This document shows positions 34,710-44,423 of a DNA stretch of 64,000 nucleotides, piece by piece. Location: NCBI GenBank assembly GCA_963825585.1, contig CAWGTX010000006.1, forward strand, positions 682,001 to 746,000, given 5' to 3'. How positions within the stretch are numbered: the first letter of the stretch is position 1; each line of letters begins with the position of its first letter. A program made the position numbers and the translations under genes. The DNA is from JAOUGY01 sp963825585 (lineage in GTDB: Bacteria > Actinomycetota > Acidimicrobiia > Spongiisociales > ZC4RG35). The notes under the pieces are model-generated. The model ran no database searches, was not told where the DNA came from, and saw nothing but the letters and a program-made list of their open reading frames with translations.

Positions 34710-35600
34710 ATGCCCGACTCGAGGTACCTCGACAGCACCAACGGCCCCATTCACGTGCGAACCACCGGCAACGAGGGCGATGTCACCGCCGTGGCGGTTC
34801 ATGGCCTCGGCGGATCGGCCCGCAACTGGGACCCCATCGCCGGTCGGCTGGGATGGACCGTGGCTGCACTCGACCTTCCCGGGTTCGGGCTGAGCCCTCC
34901 ACGACCGGGCGACCAGATCGACACACAGGTCGGCGCAGTGATCGAGGTCATCGACACGCTCCGGTGTGACTCGGTGACGCTGCTCGGAAACTCGATGGGT
35001 GGTCTCGTCTGCCAGCTGGTCGCAGCCGCCCGACCGGACCGGATCCACCGGATGGTCTTGGTCGCCCCGGCCACACCCCTCCCACCGCGTGGCCGACCCG
35101 CCGACCCGGCGGTGGTCGCCCGCCTCCTCACACAATCGATTCCCGGAGTTGGCAGCTTCCTCACCCGGCGTCTCCTCGACCGGTCGACGCCGGCCCAACT
35201 CGTACACGCCACCTTCGACCTCGTGGCGGCTCACAAGGGCTCGATCTCGCCGGTTGCGCTCGAGGCAGCGATCGAGAACGCCGAATTGCGACAGTCGATG
35301 CCGTGGGCGGCCGACACATTCGCCGACTCCGCCGCCGCCGTGCGGAAACGGCTTGTCAGGCGCAGCGCCTTCGTCACGTTGGTCGAAGTCCTCCCGCGTC
35401 GCACGCTGCTCATCTGGGGTGACCGCGACCGGCTGGTGAGCCCGGCGTCGATGCGGTGGCTTGCCTCGCTGCGCCCTGACTGGAGAGCGGTCGAGATGAC
35501 CGGGATCGGTCATGTGCCGATGCTCGAAGCACCCGCAACGGTCATCGAGACGATCCTGGACTGGCAGACGGCCCCGGAGATCTGCCAGCGCACCGGCTAG
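34710..35600 (+). CDS. Alpha/beta hydrolase
   Basis: 296 residues. HGLGGSARNW oxyanion loop, nucleophile GNSMGG, acid in WGDRDRLV and histidine in GIGHVP form a complete catalytic triad. Asn at the first elbow position is common in the lipase/epoxide-hydrolase-like group. No signal peptide. ATG at 34710 was chosen because the longer frame overlaps the divergent radical SAM gene. The TAG stop at 35598-35600 is the first three bases of the MITE-like copy 2, so the C-terminus may have been reset by insertion. Substrate unknown. Confidence 0.88.
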   Translation: MPDSRYLDSTNGPIHVRTTGNEGDVTAVAVHGLGGSARNWDPIAGRLGWTVAALDLPGFGLSPPRPGDQIDTQVGAVIEVIDTLRCDSVTLLGNSMGGLVCQLVAAARPDRIHRMVLVAPATPLPPRGRPADPAVVARLLTQSIPGVGSFLTRRLLDRSTPAQLVHATFDLVAAHKGSISPVALEAAIENAELRQSMPWAADTFADSAAAVRKRLVRRSAFVTLVEVLPRRTLLIWGDRDRLVSPASMRWLASLRPDWRAVEMTGIGHVPMLEAPATVIETILDWQTAPEICQRTG

Positions 35601-35751
35601 TGCCGTGTCCTGCAGCGTTCGCCTGGTTGTGGGTCGGCGCCGCACGTGTCGTGTGGGCGTGTCCGATATGGTGCTTCGCCGTCTTCGATGTTCCGGCCGA
35701 CCTGTTGGGCTCCGCTGGGAGGCCGGGCGGGGCGTGGGGGCACGGTCGGCC
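35598..35751. mobile_element. MITE-like dispersed element, copy 2 (partial or chimeric)
   Basis: These 154 bp match one end and the middle of copies 1 and 3 in inverted orientation, starting TAGTGCCGTGTCC. Homology stops sharply at CGGTCGGCC, exactly where the other copies begin their internal hairpin. The following ~100 bp to about 35850 are unrelated and contain GGGACCCCGG-type inverted repeats; the sequence to 35961 shows no gene. This is either a recombined copy or a different member of the family. Confidence 0.6.
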
Positions 35752-35961
35752 ACAACGGATGGAAACCCACGCCCGGGACCCCGGAGGAAGGGGGTTCTCC
35801 GAGGACCCCGGGCTGAGCTTCCGGTCGACCGAAACCAGTGTCGTTTAAGCGGGGACCCCGGTCGACAATCGGCGGACGCAGTCCCCGACCCGCCGACTTG
35901 TGGCGGCGTCGACCCGCCCGGAAGGGGTGCCCATCGGACCACCTCTGGGTAGGCTGGTCAC

Positions 35962-38670
35962 ATGCAGAGCGACCGAACATTCATCGACGGCTTCGTCCAC
36001 CAACTCCACGACGTCGATCCGGTCGAAACCCAGGAGTGGCTCGATTCCCTCGACGGGGTCGTGGCCGAACGCGGTACCGTCCGCGGGCGGTACCTCCTCT
36101 CGAAACTCCTGGAACGCTCTCAGCAGATGGCGGTGGGAGCCCCGTTCTCGGTCACCACGCCGTACATCAACACCATTCCCCCAGAGGAGGAGCCCGCCTA
36201 TCCGGGTGACGAGTGGTTGGAGAAGCGGATCCGACGTTTCATTCGGTGGAACGCCGCCGTCATGGTGATCAAAGCCAATCACTCGGAGAAGGGCATCGGC
36301 GGGCACCTGTCGTCGTTCGCTTCCTCGGCACTCATGTACGAAGTCGGTTTCAACCACTTCTTCCGAGGCCGCGAGAACGGTGGCGCAGGCGACGCCGTCT
36401 ATATCCAGGGCCACGCTGCCCCGGGCATCTACGCCCGGGCGTTCCTGGAGGGACGTCTCGAGGAGAGCCACCTCGACAATTTCCGACAGGAGATCGGAGG
36501 CAACGGCCTCAGCTCGTACCCGCACCCGCGGCTGATGCCGGAGTTTTGGGAGTACCCGACGGTGTCGATGGGTCTCGGTCCGATCAATTCGATCTACCAG
36601 GCCCGGTTCAACAAGTATCTCCACAACCGGGGAATCGACGACACCAAGGACTCCAAGGTCTGGTGCTTCATCGGTGACGGCGAAACAGACGAGCCCGAAA
36701 CGCTCGGCTCGATCTCGTTGGCCTCCCGAGAGGGTCTCGACAACCTGGTGTGGGTGATCAACTGCAACCTCCAGCGCCTCGATGGACCGGTGCGCGGCAA
36801 CGGCAAGATCATCCAGGAACTCGAGGCGATGTTCCGCGGCGCCGGCTGGAACGTCCTCAAGGTCATCTGGGGCAGCGGCTGGGACCCCCTTCTCGACGCC
36901 GATCACGACGGCGCCCTGGTCGACGTGATGAACGCAACCGTCGACGGCGAATACCAGCGCTACAAGGCCGAGAACGGGGCGTATGTCCGCGAGCACTTCT
37001 TCGGAAAGGACCCTCGGACCCAGGCGTTGGTCGAGCACATGTCCGATGACGAGATCTGGGAGCTCCGACGCGGCGGGCTCGATCATCGCAAGATCTATGC
37101 GGCGTACAAGGCCGCCGGCGAGCTCACCGGCGCCCCGACGGTGATCCTGGCGAAGACGGTGAAGGGCTGGACGCTCGGACCCGACGTCGAGGGCCGCAAC
37201 GCCACACACCAGATCAAAGAGCTCACAAACCAGCAGCTCCAGGAGCTGCGGGTGCGTCTCCACCTCGAGGACGACATTCCGGAGGAGTCACTGCAGGGCG
37301 ATCTCGATCCCCCGTACTTCCGCCCGGGCCCCGACACGCCCGAGTACGCCTACCTGATGGACACACGCAAGCGGCTGCACGGCTCCGTTCCGTCCCGCTC
37401 CACGCGAGTCCGCAACCCCATGCCCCTTCCGCCTGACGAGGCGTTCAAGGAGATCAACGCCGGTTCCGGCAAGGTCGAGGCGTCGACCACCACCGCATTC
37501 ACCAGACTGCTCCGCAACCTGGCCCGAACCGAAGGTTTCGGCCCACGCGTCGTCCCGATCGTGCCGGACGAAGCCCGCACCTTCGGGATGGACTCCTTGT
37601 TCCGAGAGCTCAAGATCTACGCATCGAAGGGACAGCTCTACGAGCCGGTCGACGCCTCGATGATCCTCGCCTACGTCGAGGGCAAGGATGGGCAGATCCT
37701 CGAGGAGGGCATCACCGAGGCCGGTTCCACCGCCTCGTGGATCGCGGCCGGCACCTCGTACGCCACCAGGGGCGTACCGATGGTTCCCTTCTACATCTTT
37801 TACTCGATGTTCGGGTGGCAGCGTGTCGGCGACCTCCTGTGGGCGGCGGGCGATGCCCGCACCAGGGGTTTCCTGCTCGGTGCGACCGCCGGTCGCACCA
37901 CGCTGCAGGGCGAAGGGCTCCAGCATCAGGACGGTCACAGCCTGCTGCTGTCGTCGGTGGTGCCGGTGTGCCGCTCCTACGACCCCGCCTTCGCCTACGA
38001 ACTCGGTGTGATCATCCGAGACGGCATTCACCGCATGTACGGCGAGGGAGAGGACATCTTCTACTACCTCACCGTCTACAACGAGAACTATCAGCAGCCG
38101 GCCAAGGCCGAGGGTGTCGATCAGGGCATCCTCGACGGCCTCTACCGCTGGGCGGAGTCACCGGAAGGCGTCGAGCGCCGCGGTGCGATCCTGTTCTCGG
38201 GTTCGGCCAACCTGGCGGCCCGCCATGCCCAAACCGAGCTGGCCGAACGCTTCGGGATCGGAGTGGAGCTGTGGTCGGCGACCTCATACAAGGCATTGCG
38301 TGAAGATGCCATGGCAGCCGATCGCTGGAACCGCCTCCACCCGGGGGCCGAGCCCAAGGTCCCGTTCGTGGCCCGGGCGCTGGCAGATGTCGGCGGACCC
38401 ATCGTCGCCGTTACAGACTTCATGCGGATGGTGCCCGAGCAGGTGGCCCCCTGGGTTCCCCACCGCTTCGTGCCACTCGGCACCGACGGCTTCGGCCGTT
38501 CGGACACCAGGAAGGCGCTCCGGCGCTTCTTCGAGACCGACACCCCCCACGTGGTGGTTGCCATGCTCTCGGGCCTGGCCGCCGACGCAGTCATCGACGC
38601 CGACATCGCCCGCAAGGCCATCGCCGACTACGGGATCGATCCGGACGTGGCGCCGCCGTGGACGAGATGA
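35962..38670 (+). CDS. aceE: Pyruvate dehydrogenase E1 component, homodimeric type
   Basis: 902 residues, the usual AceE length. Thiamin-diphosphate enzyme decarboxylating pyruvate and acetylating lipoyl-E2. The ThDP motif is FIGDGETDEPETLG...WVINCN near residue 240; KANHSEKGIGGHLSSFAS, HGSVPSRSTRV-like substrate region and GAGTAGRTTL-type C-terminal transketolase segment (GATAGRTTLQGEGLQHQDGHS, positions about 640-660) are present. ATG at 35962. No E2 or E3 gene adjoins it; single-gene aceE loci are common in actinobacteria. Confidence 0.95.
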   Translation: MQSDRTFIDGFVHQLHDVDPVETQEWLDSLDGVVAERGTVRGRYLLSKLLERSQQMAVGAPFSVTTPYINTIPPEEEPAYPGDEWLEKRIRRFIRWNAAVMVIKANHSEKGIGGHLSSFASSALMYEVGFNHFFRGRENGGAGDAVYIQGHAAPGIYARAFLEGRLEESHLDNFRQEIGGNGLSSYPHPRLMPEFWEYPTVSMGLGPINSIYQARFNKYLHNRGIDDTKDSKVWCFIGDGETDEPETLGSISLASREGLDNLVWVINCNLQRLDGPVRGNGKIIQELEAMFRGAGWNVLKVIWGSGWDPLLDADHDGALVDVMNATVDGEYQRYKAENGAYVREHFFGKDPRTQALVEHMSDDEIWELRRGGLDHRKIYAAYKAAGELTGAPTVILAKTVKGWTLGPDVEGRNATHQIKELTNQQLQELRVRLHLEDDIPEESLQGDLDPPYFRPGPDTPEYAYLMDTRKRLHGSVPSRSTRVRNPMPLPPDEAFKEINAGSGKVEASTTTAFTRLLRNLARTEGFGPRVVPIVPDEARTFGMDSLFRELKIYASKGQLYEPVDASMILAYVEGKDGQILEEGITEAGSTASWIAAGTSYATRGVPMVPFYIFYSMFGWQRVGDLLWAAGDARTRGFLLGATAGRTTLQGEGLQHQDGHSLLLSSVVPVCRSYDPAFAYELGVIIRDGIHRMYGEGEDIFYYLTVYNENYQQPAKAEGVDQGILDGLYRWAESPEGVERRGAILFSGSANLAARHAQTELAERFGIGVELWSATSYKALREDAMAADRWNRLHPGAEPKVPFVARALADVGGPIVAVTDFMRMVPEQVAPWVPHRFVPLGTDGFGRSDTRKALRRFFETDTPHVVVAMLSGLAADAVIDADIARKAIADYGIDPDVAPPWTR

Positions 38671-38862
38671 GGATGGCTGCCAGCCCAGCGTCCACTACTA
38701 GCCACACCCGACCACGGCGTTCGAGTCACGAAGCCCTCGGGGTGAAGACGGACGACATTCTGGCTGGTAGCTGATGGCTGGTGGCTGCTTACGGGCTATC
38801 GTCAAATCGCTCGACTCAACGCTTCATCGTGCCGAACAACACGGTGACAAGGAGCGAGGGCC

Positions 38863-41271
38863 ATGAGGCCGACGAAGGGGACAACACCGCTCGAGGATCG
38901 GTGGCGGTCGCGACGACTCGCTGCGTTTGTTTTGCGCGTCGGGATCTTCCTGGTGCCGCTCGGGGTGGGGTTCGTGGCCGGACGTACCGTCGCCAGGATG
39001 CTCCCCGACACGGAGACGGCCACCGACGTCGCGATCTGGTGGGTCGCGGTTCTGTCGGCCTCCACCGTGGCGGCCACCCTCACCGATCGTGTGGCCCGCC
39101 GACTGCTGCCCCTCACCATTCTGCTCAAGATGACCATGCTGTTTCCCGACCGGGCGCCGTCGCGGATGCGGGTGGCTCTCCGTTCGGGCAACTTCACCGA
39201 ACTCCGCAAGCGGATCGACCGGGTTCAGTCCGGGGAATCCACCGACATCGGCGAGATGTCCGAGCTGATCCTGTCCTTGTCGACCGCGCTCTCCCAACAC
39301 GACCGGAAGACTCGCGGCCATTCCGAGCGCACCCGCGCCTACACCGACATCCTCGCCGAGGAGATGGGTCTGAGCGAAGAAGCGCGGGACAAGTTGCGAT
39401 GGGCGGCCCTGCTCCACGATGTGGGCAAGCTCGAGGTACCGGCCGAGATCCTCAACAAGGATTCGAAGCTCACCGACGAGGAGTGGCACCTCGTCAAACA
39501 GCACCCTGTGTACGGCATGAAGCTCGTCGGGCCGCTCATCCCCTGGTTGGGTGAATGGGCCAAGACGATCGAGCATCATCACGAGCGTTTCGACGGCACC
39601 GGGTACCCGCACGGCCTGGCGGGCACCGAGATCGCCCTCGGGGCCCGAATCGTCTCGGTGGGCGACGCCTACGACGTGATGACGTCGGGGCGGGCATACC
39701 AGCGCGCCAAGACGCCGGCGGCGGCCCGACAGGAGATCGCGTCACAGTCCAGCCGACAGTTCGATCCCCTCGTCGTTCGGGCGCTCATGAACGTGTCGCT
39801 CGGTCGCCTGCAGGCCGCGGCCGGGCCTCTCGCCATGCTCGCCGAGCTCCCGTTCATCCGGGGGCTTCCCCAGGTGGGTCGCGACGCAGCGACCCTGCTG
39901 ACGAGCTCCGCCGTCATGGCCACTTCGATGGCCGCCGGCGTGATTCCTCCACCGTCGGCCTTCTTGCCCGTCGACGTTGTCGACGCCGTGGCCGCCGCCG
40001 GGGATTTCGCTCTGCCCCCGGAACCTGCCGCAACGCCGTCAACCGTTGAGGAGGAACCGACCACCACCAGCATCACCCGGCCCCCCGAGGAGACCACCAC
40101 TTCCACCACCGCACCCTCCACCACGACCACCACGACCACCAGCGAGCCCACGACCACCGTGACCACCTCGGACGGACCGATGGCCTCCGGCGACGCCGTC
40201 AGCACCGTAGCGGGGGTACCGATCGTCATCGACGTGCTCGCCAACGACACCGACCCAGGCGGGTCACTGGACCCGAGCAGCCTCCGCCTTCGCTCAACGC
40301 CCGATAGCGGCTCGGCGGTGGTCGGATCCGGCCGGATCACCTACACCCCCGACCCAGGAGCGGTCGGCGAGGACTCGTTCCGCTACAGGGTGTGCAACAC
40401 CGCAGGCTCCTGTGCCGAAGCGAATGTCACCATCACCATCATCGACGTGCAGCGGCCTCCCGTGATCGGCGTGACCACCGCTTCGGTCGACGAGGACTCG
40501 CTGCTCACGCTCCCGCTGGGGGTGAGCGATCCTGACGGCGACGATCTGAACTGTTCCCTGGCCGCCAGTCCCTCATCGGGGGCCGCTACGGTTCCGGCCG
40601 ACTGCTCCCGACTGGTGTTCCAACCGTCGCAGGACTTCGCCGGAGACATCTCTGTCACAATCGACGTCACCGACGGAACCCACGACGTCTCCTTCACCGT
40701 GGCGATCACGGTCCGACCGGTCAACGACGCCCCGGTCGCGTCCAACGACAGCGGGTCCACCGGATGGGGTACGCCCCTCGACGTTGCCCTGCTCGCCAAC
40801 GATGTCGATGTCGACGGCGATCCCCTCACACCGACGATCACCGGTCAGCCGACGTCGGGTTCCGCCGCCGTGATGGGGTCGGTGGTGCGTTACACCCCCA
40901 CCTTCGGGGCGGCGGGGACGTACACGTTCGGCTACCGAGTGTGCGACCCTGGTGGCCTGTGCGACGATGCCACCGTGACCGTGACCGTGGCCGCCGTCAC
41001 GGTGACTCGGGACGACACCGGCGCAGGCCCGGCCGGCCAGGCCGTGGTCGTGCGAGTCGTGAGCAACGACGTGCCCGGAAGCGGAAACTGGAACCGACAG
41101 TCGTTCAGGATCGTCACCCAGCCGGCCAACGGTGTGGGCCAAACCCTGGGTGGCGGTCGCATCCGGTACACGCCGAACGACGACTTCACCGGAACCGACG
41201 CCGTGGTGTACGAACTGTGCGACACCGCCGGATCGTGTGACACTGCGACCTTCACCGTCACGATCGGTTGA
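38863..41271 (+). CDS. HD-GYP phosphodiesterase with extracellular Ig/cadherin-like repeats
   Basis: 802 residues. Two N-terminal helices (about 22-42 and 55-75), then a cytoplasmic HD-GYP domain: LLHDVGK (HD at ~185), HHERFDGTGYP (GYP ~247) and GDAYDVMTS, so c-di-GMP hydrolysis is expected. A further hydrophobic stretch near 345-365 is followed by a Thr/Pro/Glu linker with runs of Thr (395-430) and four tandem beta-sandwich repeats with VIDVLANDTDPGG, ITYTPDPGAVGEDSFRYRVC-type signatures, each with paired cysteines in places. The linker and repeats must be outside the cell. It is an unusual pairing of a second-messenger enzyme with an adhesion-like ectodomain. Confidence 0.85.
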   Translation: MRPTKGTTPLEDRWRSRRLAAFVLRVGIFLVPLGVGFVAGRTVARMLPDTETATDVAIWWVAVLSASTVAATLTDRVARRLLPLTILLKMTMLFPDRAPSRMRVALRSGNFTELRKRIDRVQSGESTDIGEMSELILSLSTALSQHDRKTRGHSERTRAYTDILAEEMGLSEEARDKLRWAALLHDVGKLEVPAEILNKDSKLTDEEWHLVKQHPVYGMKLVGPLIPWLGEWAKTIEHHHERFDGTGYPHGLAGTEIALGARIVSVGDAYDVMTSGRAYQRAKTPAAARQEIASQSSRQFDPLVVRALMNVSLGRLQAAAGPLAMLAELPFIRGLPQVGRDAATLLTSSAVMATSMAAGVIPPPSAFLPVDVVDAVAAAGDFALPPEPAATPSTVEEEPTTTSITRPPEETTTSTTAPSTTTTTTTSEPTTTVTTSDGPMASGDAVSTVAGVPIVIDVLANDTDPGGSLDPSSLRLRSTPDSGSAVVGSGRITYTPDPGAVGEDSFRYRVCNTAGSCAEANVTITIIDVQRPPVIGVTTASVDEDSLLTLPLGVSDPDGDDLNCSLAASPSSGAATVPADCSRLVFQPSQDFAGDISVTIDVTDGTHDVSFTVAITVRPVNDAPVASNDSGSTGWGTPLDVALLANDVDVDGDPLTPTITGQPTSGSAAVMGSVVRYTPTFGAAGTYTFGYRVCDPGGLCDDATVTVTVAAVTVTRDDTGAGPAGQAVVVRVVSNDVPGSGNWNRQSFRIVTQPANGVGQTLGGGRIRYTPNDDFTGTDAVVYELCDTAGSCDTATFTVTIG

Positions 41272-41291
41272 TCAGACCAGGGTGGCCCGGA

Positions 41292-41843
41292 TCACTTCTT
41301 CCCGAAGAGGCGTTTGAACCAGGCGAGCAGGCTCTGGAAGAACAACGACAGACCCTTGACCTCGGAAGCCTTGATCTCTTGGGCCTCCTCAACGGTCGTG
41401 GCCGCCAGCTTGCCTTCGACACACTGGACCAAGTCGCCGATGAGACGGGTCGACATCTCGTTGATCAGCCCGGTGCGCCCGAACTGCGCCGCTGCGCCGG
41501 AGAGCGTGACATCGGCGTCGATCTTCACGGACGTTCCGGCGGTGGACGGCACGAGGGCGTACGTCACCTTGACCTGTCCGCGGCTGCCTCCGCGACGGTC
41601 GACGCCTTTGCCGTCGATGAGACCGGTCTTCGACGAATGATCCGGAGTGACCGTGGCCTCACCCTCGAACGTCGCCGACAATGGTCCGAGCTTCACCGAA
41701 ACCTTGCCGACGTAGGTGCCGTCTCCCTTGTCTTCGAGGAGCTCGGCACCCGGAAGACAATCGGCAACGGAGGCGACATCTTGGAAGAACGTCCAGACCG
41801 TGTCGACAGGGCGGGAGACTTCGAATTCGTGGGTGATGTTCAT
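41292..41843 (-). CDS. CoxG-like SRPBCC domain protein
   Basis: 183 residues, MNITHEFEVSRPVDTVWTFFQDV. SRPBCC lipid/ligand-binding fold with CLPGAELLEDKGDGTYVGKVSVKLGP-type family signature, typical of the carbon monoxide dehydrogenase accessory protein CoxG. The C-terminus (SLFFQSLLAWFKRLFGKK) is amphipathic and basic, suitable for membrane attachment; CoxG is thought to recruit the enzyme to the membrane. It is convergent with the HD-GYP gene (20 bp). No coxLMS genes are in the window. Confidence 0.88.
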   Translation of the reverse strand: MNITHEFEVSRPVDTVWTFFQDVASVADCLPGAELLEDKGDGTYVGKVSVKLGPLSATFEGEATVTPDHSSKTGLIDGKGVDRRGGSRGQVKVTYALVPSTAGTSVKIDADVTLSGAAAQFGRTGLINEMSTRLIGDLVQCVEGKLAATTVEEAQEIKASEVKGLSLFFQSLLAWFKRLFGKK

Positions 41844-41938
41844 GCGCGTTTCCTCGCTCGGCTGAGACCGTACGCTAGACCGCAGCCCCCCGCCACGCAC
41901 AACTGCTCGAGGCCCTTCGTGAACCCCCGGCGGGAAAG

Positions 41939-43006
41939 TCAGTCGAAGGTTTGCAGGCTTCGGGGGCCCTTCCGGACACGAAGGTGCCCGCCTCCCCTCC
42001 CACGCCGGACCCCCACGATCTCCGCGACGATGGCCAATGCGATCTCGCCCGGGCCTTCCGCCCCGATATCGAGTCCCGCAGGCCCGTATACGGTCCCGAG
42101 GTCATCGTATTCCTCGCCCAGGTCTCCGAGCAGGCGTTCCAGCCGTTCCCCCGGCCCCAGCGCTCCCACGTAGGCAACGGCGGTGCCCGAGAGGCTCCGC
42201 AGGTAGTCGAGGTCGCGCAGGTAGTTGTGCGACATGAGCACGACGTGGGAACGCTGATCCAGCTCCACCGCCGACCGAAGATCTCTCGGCTCGCAGTGAA
42301 CCAGCGCCGAAGCCTCGGGAAACCGTTCGGCGGTCAGAAACTGGCGCCGGTCATCGACCACGATCACTTCGAACCCCAGGTCCGCTCCGTACCGAACCAG
42401 CGGCACGGCGTCGTGGCCGGCTCCGCACACCACCAACCGGGACGGCGACCCCACCACCTCGACGAGCGCTTCGACGCCGTCGACCACCGCCAGCCGGTGG
42501 CGGGAATCGATGAGGGCCTGGCGGGCGGAATCGGCCAGACCGCCGGGGATGTCGCCCTCCAGTCCGCCATGGGTGACCACCGCCCTGTGGCCAATTCGCT
42601 CACCGCTCAGCAGGTGGACGACTGCGGCCGGGCGCTGGGCACTCCGCAACGCTCCCAGCGTGATCGAAAGCGTCAAGGCCGACGACGACGGTTCCACGAG
42701 CAGCCGGGTGGCGCCATTGCAGCCGATGCCCCATCCCCAGACCGCCTCGTCGTCGGCCGTCAGATCGAACTCGACCACCTCCGGGGTCGCCGAGCGGATC
42801 ACACGGGCTGCGATCGAGCGCAGATCGGAGTCCAGACACCCACCCGACACGGTCCCCACCGAGGTTCCGTCCTCGGCCACCAGCTGCCGAGCGGCCAGAC
42901 CGCGATAGGTCGACCCCCTGACCCCCACCACCGTTGCCAGGGCAAAGGGGATGCTGCGGTTGGTCCAGTCGGCGATCGTCTCACGAATCCGGTCGAGTTC
43001 GGCCAC
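41939..43006 (-). CDS. XdhC/CoxI family molybdenum-hydroxylase maturation protein
   Basis: 355 residues. N-terminal XdhC/CoxI domain (FALATVVGVRGSTYRGLAARQLV, SGGCLDSDL, WGWGIGCNG) and C-terminal Rossmann domain (LVVCGAGHDAVPLVRYGADLGF, VVLMSHNYLRDLDYL). Such proteins bind Mo cofactor and insert it into xanthine/CO dehydrogenase-type enzymes. Start taken as GTG 43006 (VAELDRIRE); a TTG at 43048 in frame is possible. It sits between the coxG-like and mog-like genes, all on the minus strand. Confidence 0.87.
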   Translation of the reverse strand: MAELDRIRETIADWTNRSIPFALATVVGVRGSTYRGLAARQLVAEDGTSVGTVSGGCLDSDLRSIAARVIRSATPEVVEFDLTADDEAVWGWGIGCNGATRLLVEPSSSALTLSITLGALRSAQRPAAVVHLLSGERIGHRAVVTHGGLEGDIPGGLADSARQALIDSRHRLAVVDGVEALVEVVGSPSRLVVCGAGHDAVPLVRYGADLGFEVIVVDDRRQFLTAERFPEASALVHCEPRDLRSAVELDQRSHVVLMSHNYLRDLDYLRSLSGTAVAYVGALGPGERLERLLGDLGEEYDDLGTVYGPAGLDIGAEGPGEIALAIVAEIVGVRRGRGGGHLRVRKGPRSLQTFD

Positions 43007-43092
43007 ACCGGGAGAATAGGCCCAGCCGCGGTATGCAGCAGTGAACAATGCTCCCCGCGGCCCGCTCGGCGAACCCCGTCAGGACACGACTC

Positions 43093-43575
43093 TCACCGGT
43101 GCTCGGTGTCGCCGGCCAACAGGTCCAGCACGTGAGGGACCAGGTCGAGGATCGCCTCCAGGTTCTCCATCGCACCTGTCGGGCTGCCCGGGAGGTTCAC
43201 GATGAGGCTCCGGCCCACCGAGCCGACCACACCCCGCGTGAGCGCCGCCTTCGGCGTCTTCTCGATGCCCTTGGCCAGCATCAGATGCAGCAGCCCGGGA
43301 GCCTCCCGCTCGATCACCGTGCGGGTCGCCTCGGGTGTCACGTCCCGCGGCCCGAACCCGGTTCCTCCGGTCGATACCACCAGGGAAGCGCGCTGCGCCA
43401 TCGCCCGGAGTGCCATGGCGATCGCCTCGGGTTCGTCGGCCACCACCTGCCGGTCGGCAACTTCGTACCCGGCCGCCCCCAGCAGTTCCACGAGGGCGTC
43501 ACCGGAGCCGTCGAGCCGTGTGCCGGCGCTGACGCCGTCGCTCACCGTGAGCACAGCGGCCCGTGGACCACTCAT
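43093..43575 (-). CDS. MogA/MoaB-type molybdopterin biosynthesis protein
   Basis: 160 residues, MSGPRAAVLTVSDGVSAGTR. Contains the molybdopterin-binding signature VSTGGTGFGPRDVTPEA and NLPGSPTGAMENLEAI. Family members adenylylate molybdopterin before Mo insertion. Overlaps the preceding membrane-protein gene by 4 nt (43572-43575). With the CoxG- and XdhC-like neighbours it suggests a Mo-enzyme accessory group. Confidence 0.9.
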   Translation of the reverse strand: MSGPRAAVLTVSDGVSAGTRLDGSGDALVELLGAAGYEVADRQVVADEPEAIAMALRAMAQRASLVVSTGGTGFGPRDVTPEATRTVIEREAPGLLHLMLAKGIEKTPKAALTRGVVGSVGRSLIVNLPGSPTGAMENLEAILDLVPHVLDLLAGDTEHR

Positions 43576-44423
43576 GGACGCCACGTCAGGTCGAGGCTCT
43601 CGTTCCAAGGAGGGATCGGCACACCCGGGCCGAGCCCGAAGCGGACCGCCAGAACCACGCCCACGAAGGTGGCCACCAGGCCGACCGACAGGCTTCGTTC
43701 CTCGATCACCTCAGGCGGCTTGAACGACTTGGTCCCCGCCGCCACCAGCACCGTGATGACGATGAATGCCCCAGCCAACGGAAGGCTCGTCACGAAACCC
43801 GTCCCGGCATCCGGAAGGAACATCGGAACCGCCAGCAGAGGACCCGCCAGTCCCGGGATCAGCGCCATCGACGACGCAAATCGGAGTCGCTCGCGTGGCG
43901 TGGACACCTCGCTGCGATGGCGCGAGAACGACAGAAACGCCGGGGCAGCGCCCACTGCGATCAGAATCAATGCCAGCGCGCCGACGATCGCCAGGGCGAG
44001 GTCGATACCCTCTGGGATCGACCAGCGGGCGAACGCCCGACCCACCGGAGACGTGGCGTCGACTGCTCCGAGCGCAAGGGCGACGCATGCGTTGCGAAAC
44101 GAGAACAGCATCGTCCACAACATCACCAGGCGACCGGAGCTGCGGTCTTTGGAACCTGGATACAACAAGAGCAGGCTGAACCCCACGACGAGCGATGCAA
44201 CCGGACCGGCGAGCAGAACCAGGTCGGAGCCGGGGTTGCGCAGGACCGCACCGGAGTTGGTGAGGACCGGGTCACGATCGGCGAAGGCCGCGACGACGGC
44301 CACCGAGGACTGTTCGGCGATGCGGGCGAGAGCGACGCCGATCGCTGCGGCGAGGAGAGAGTTGGCGAAGAAGCTCGGTGCAGTGCGGATCACCGAGGGT
44401 GAGTGTTCGACCGATGTTGACAT
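43572..44423 (-). CDS. Polytopic membrane protein, unknown function
   Basis: 283 residues with about seven or eight membrane helices and a cytoplasmic segment FSRHRSEVSTPRERLRF. N-terminus MSTSVEHSPSVIRTAPSFF is not a cleavable signal. I do not recognise the family. It overlaps the mog-like gene by 4 nt and probably leads the Mo-accessory transcript, so a role in the same process is possible but not shown. Confidence 0.72.
   Translation of the reverse strand: MSTSVEHSPSVIRTAPSFFANSLLAAAIGVALARIAEQSSVAVVAAFADRDPVLTNSGAVLRNPGSDLVLLAGPVASLVVGFSLLLLYPGSKDRSSGRLVMLWTMLFSFRNACVALALGAVDATSPVGRAFARWSIPEGIDLALAIVGALALILIAVGAAPAFLSFSRHRSEVSTPRERLRFASSMALIPGLAGPLLAVPMFLPDAGTGFVTSLPLAGAFIVITVLVAAGTKSFKPPEVIEERSLSVGLVATFVGVVLAVRFGLGPGVPIPPWNESLDLTWRP

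Noticed and set aside
38671..38862. c-di-GMP riboswitch before the HD-GYP gene
   Set aside because: No GEMM core sequence could be recognised; only a CTGGCTGGTAGCTG-like repeat trace is present.
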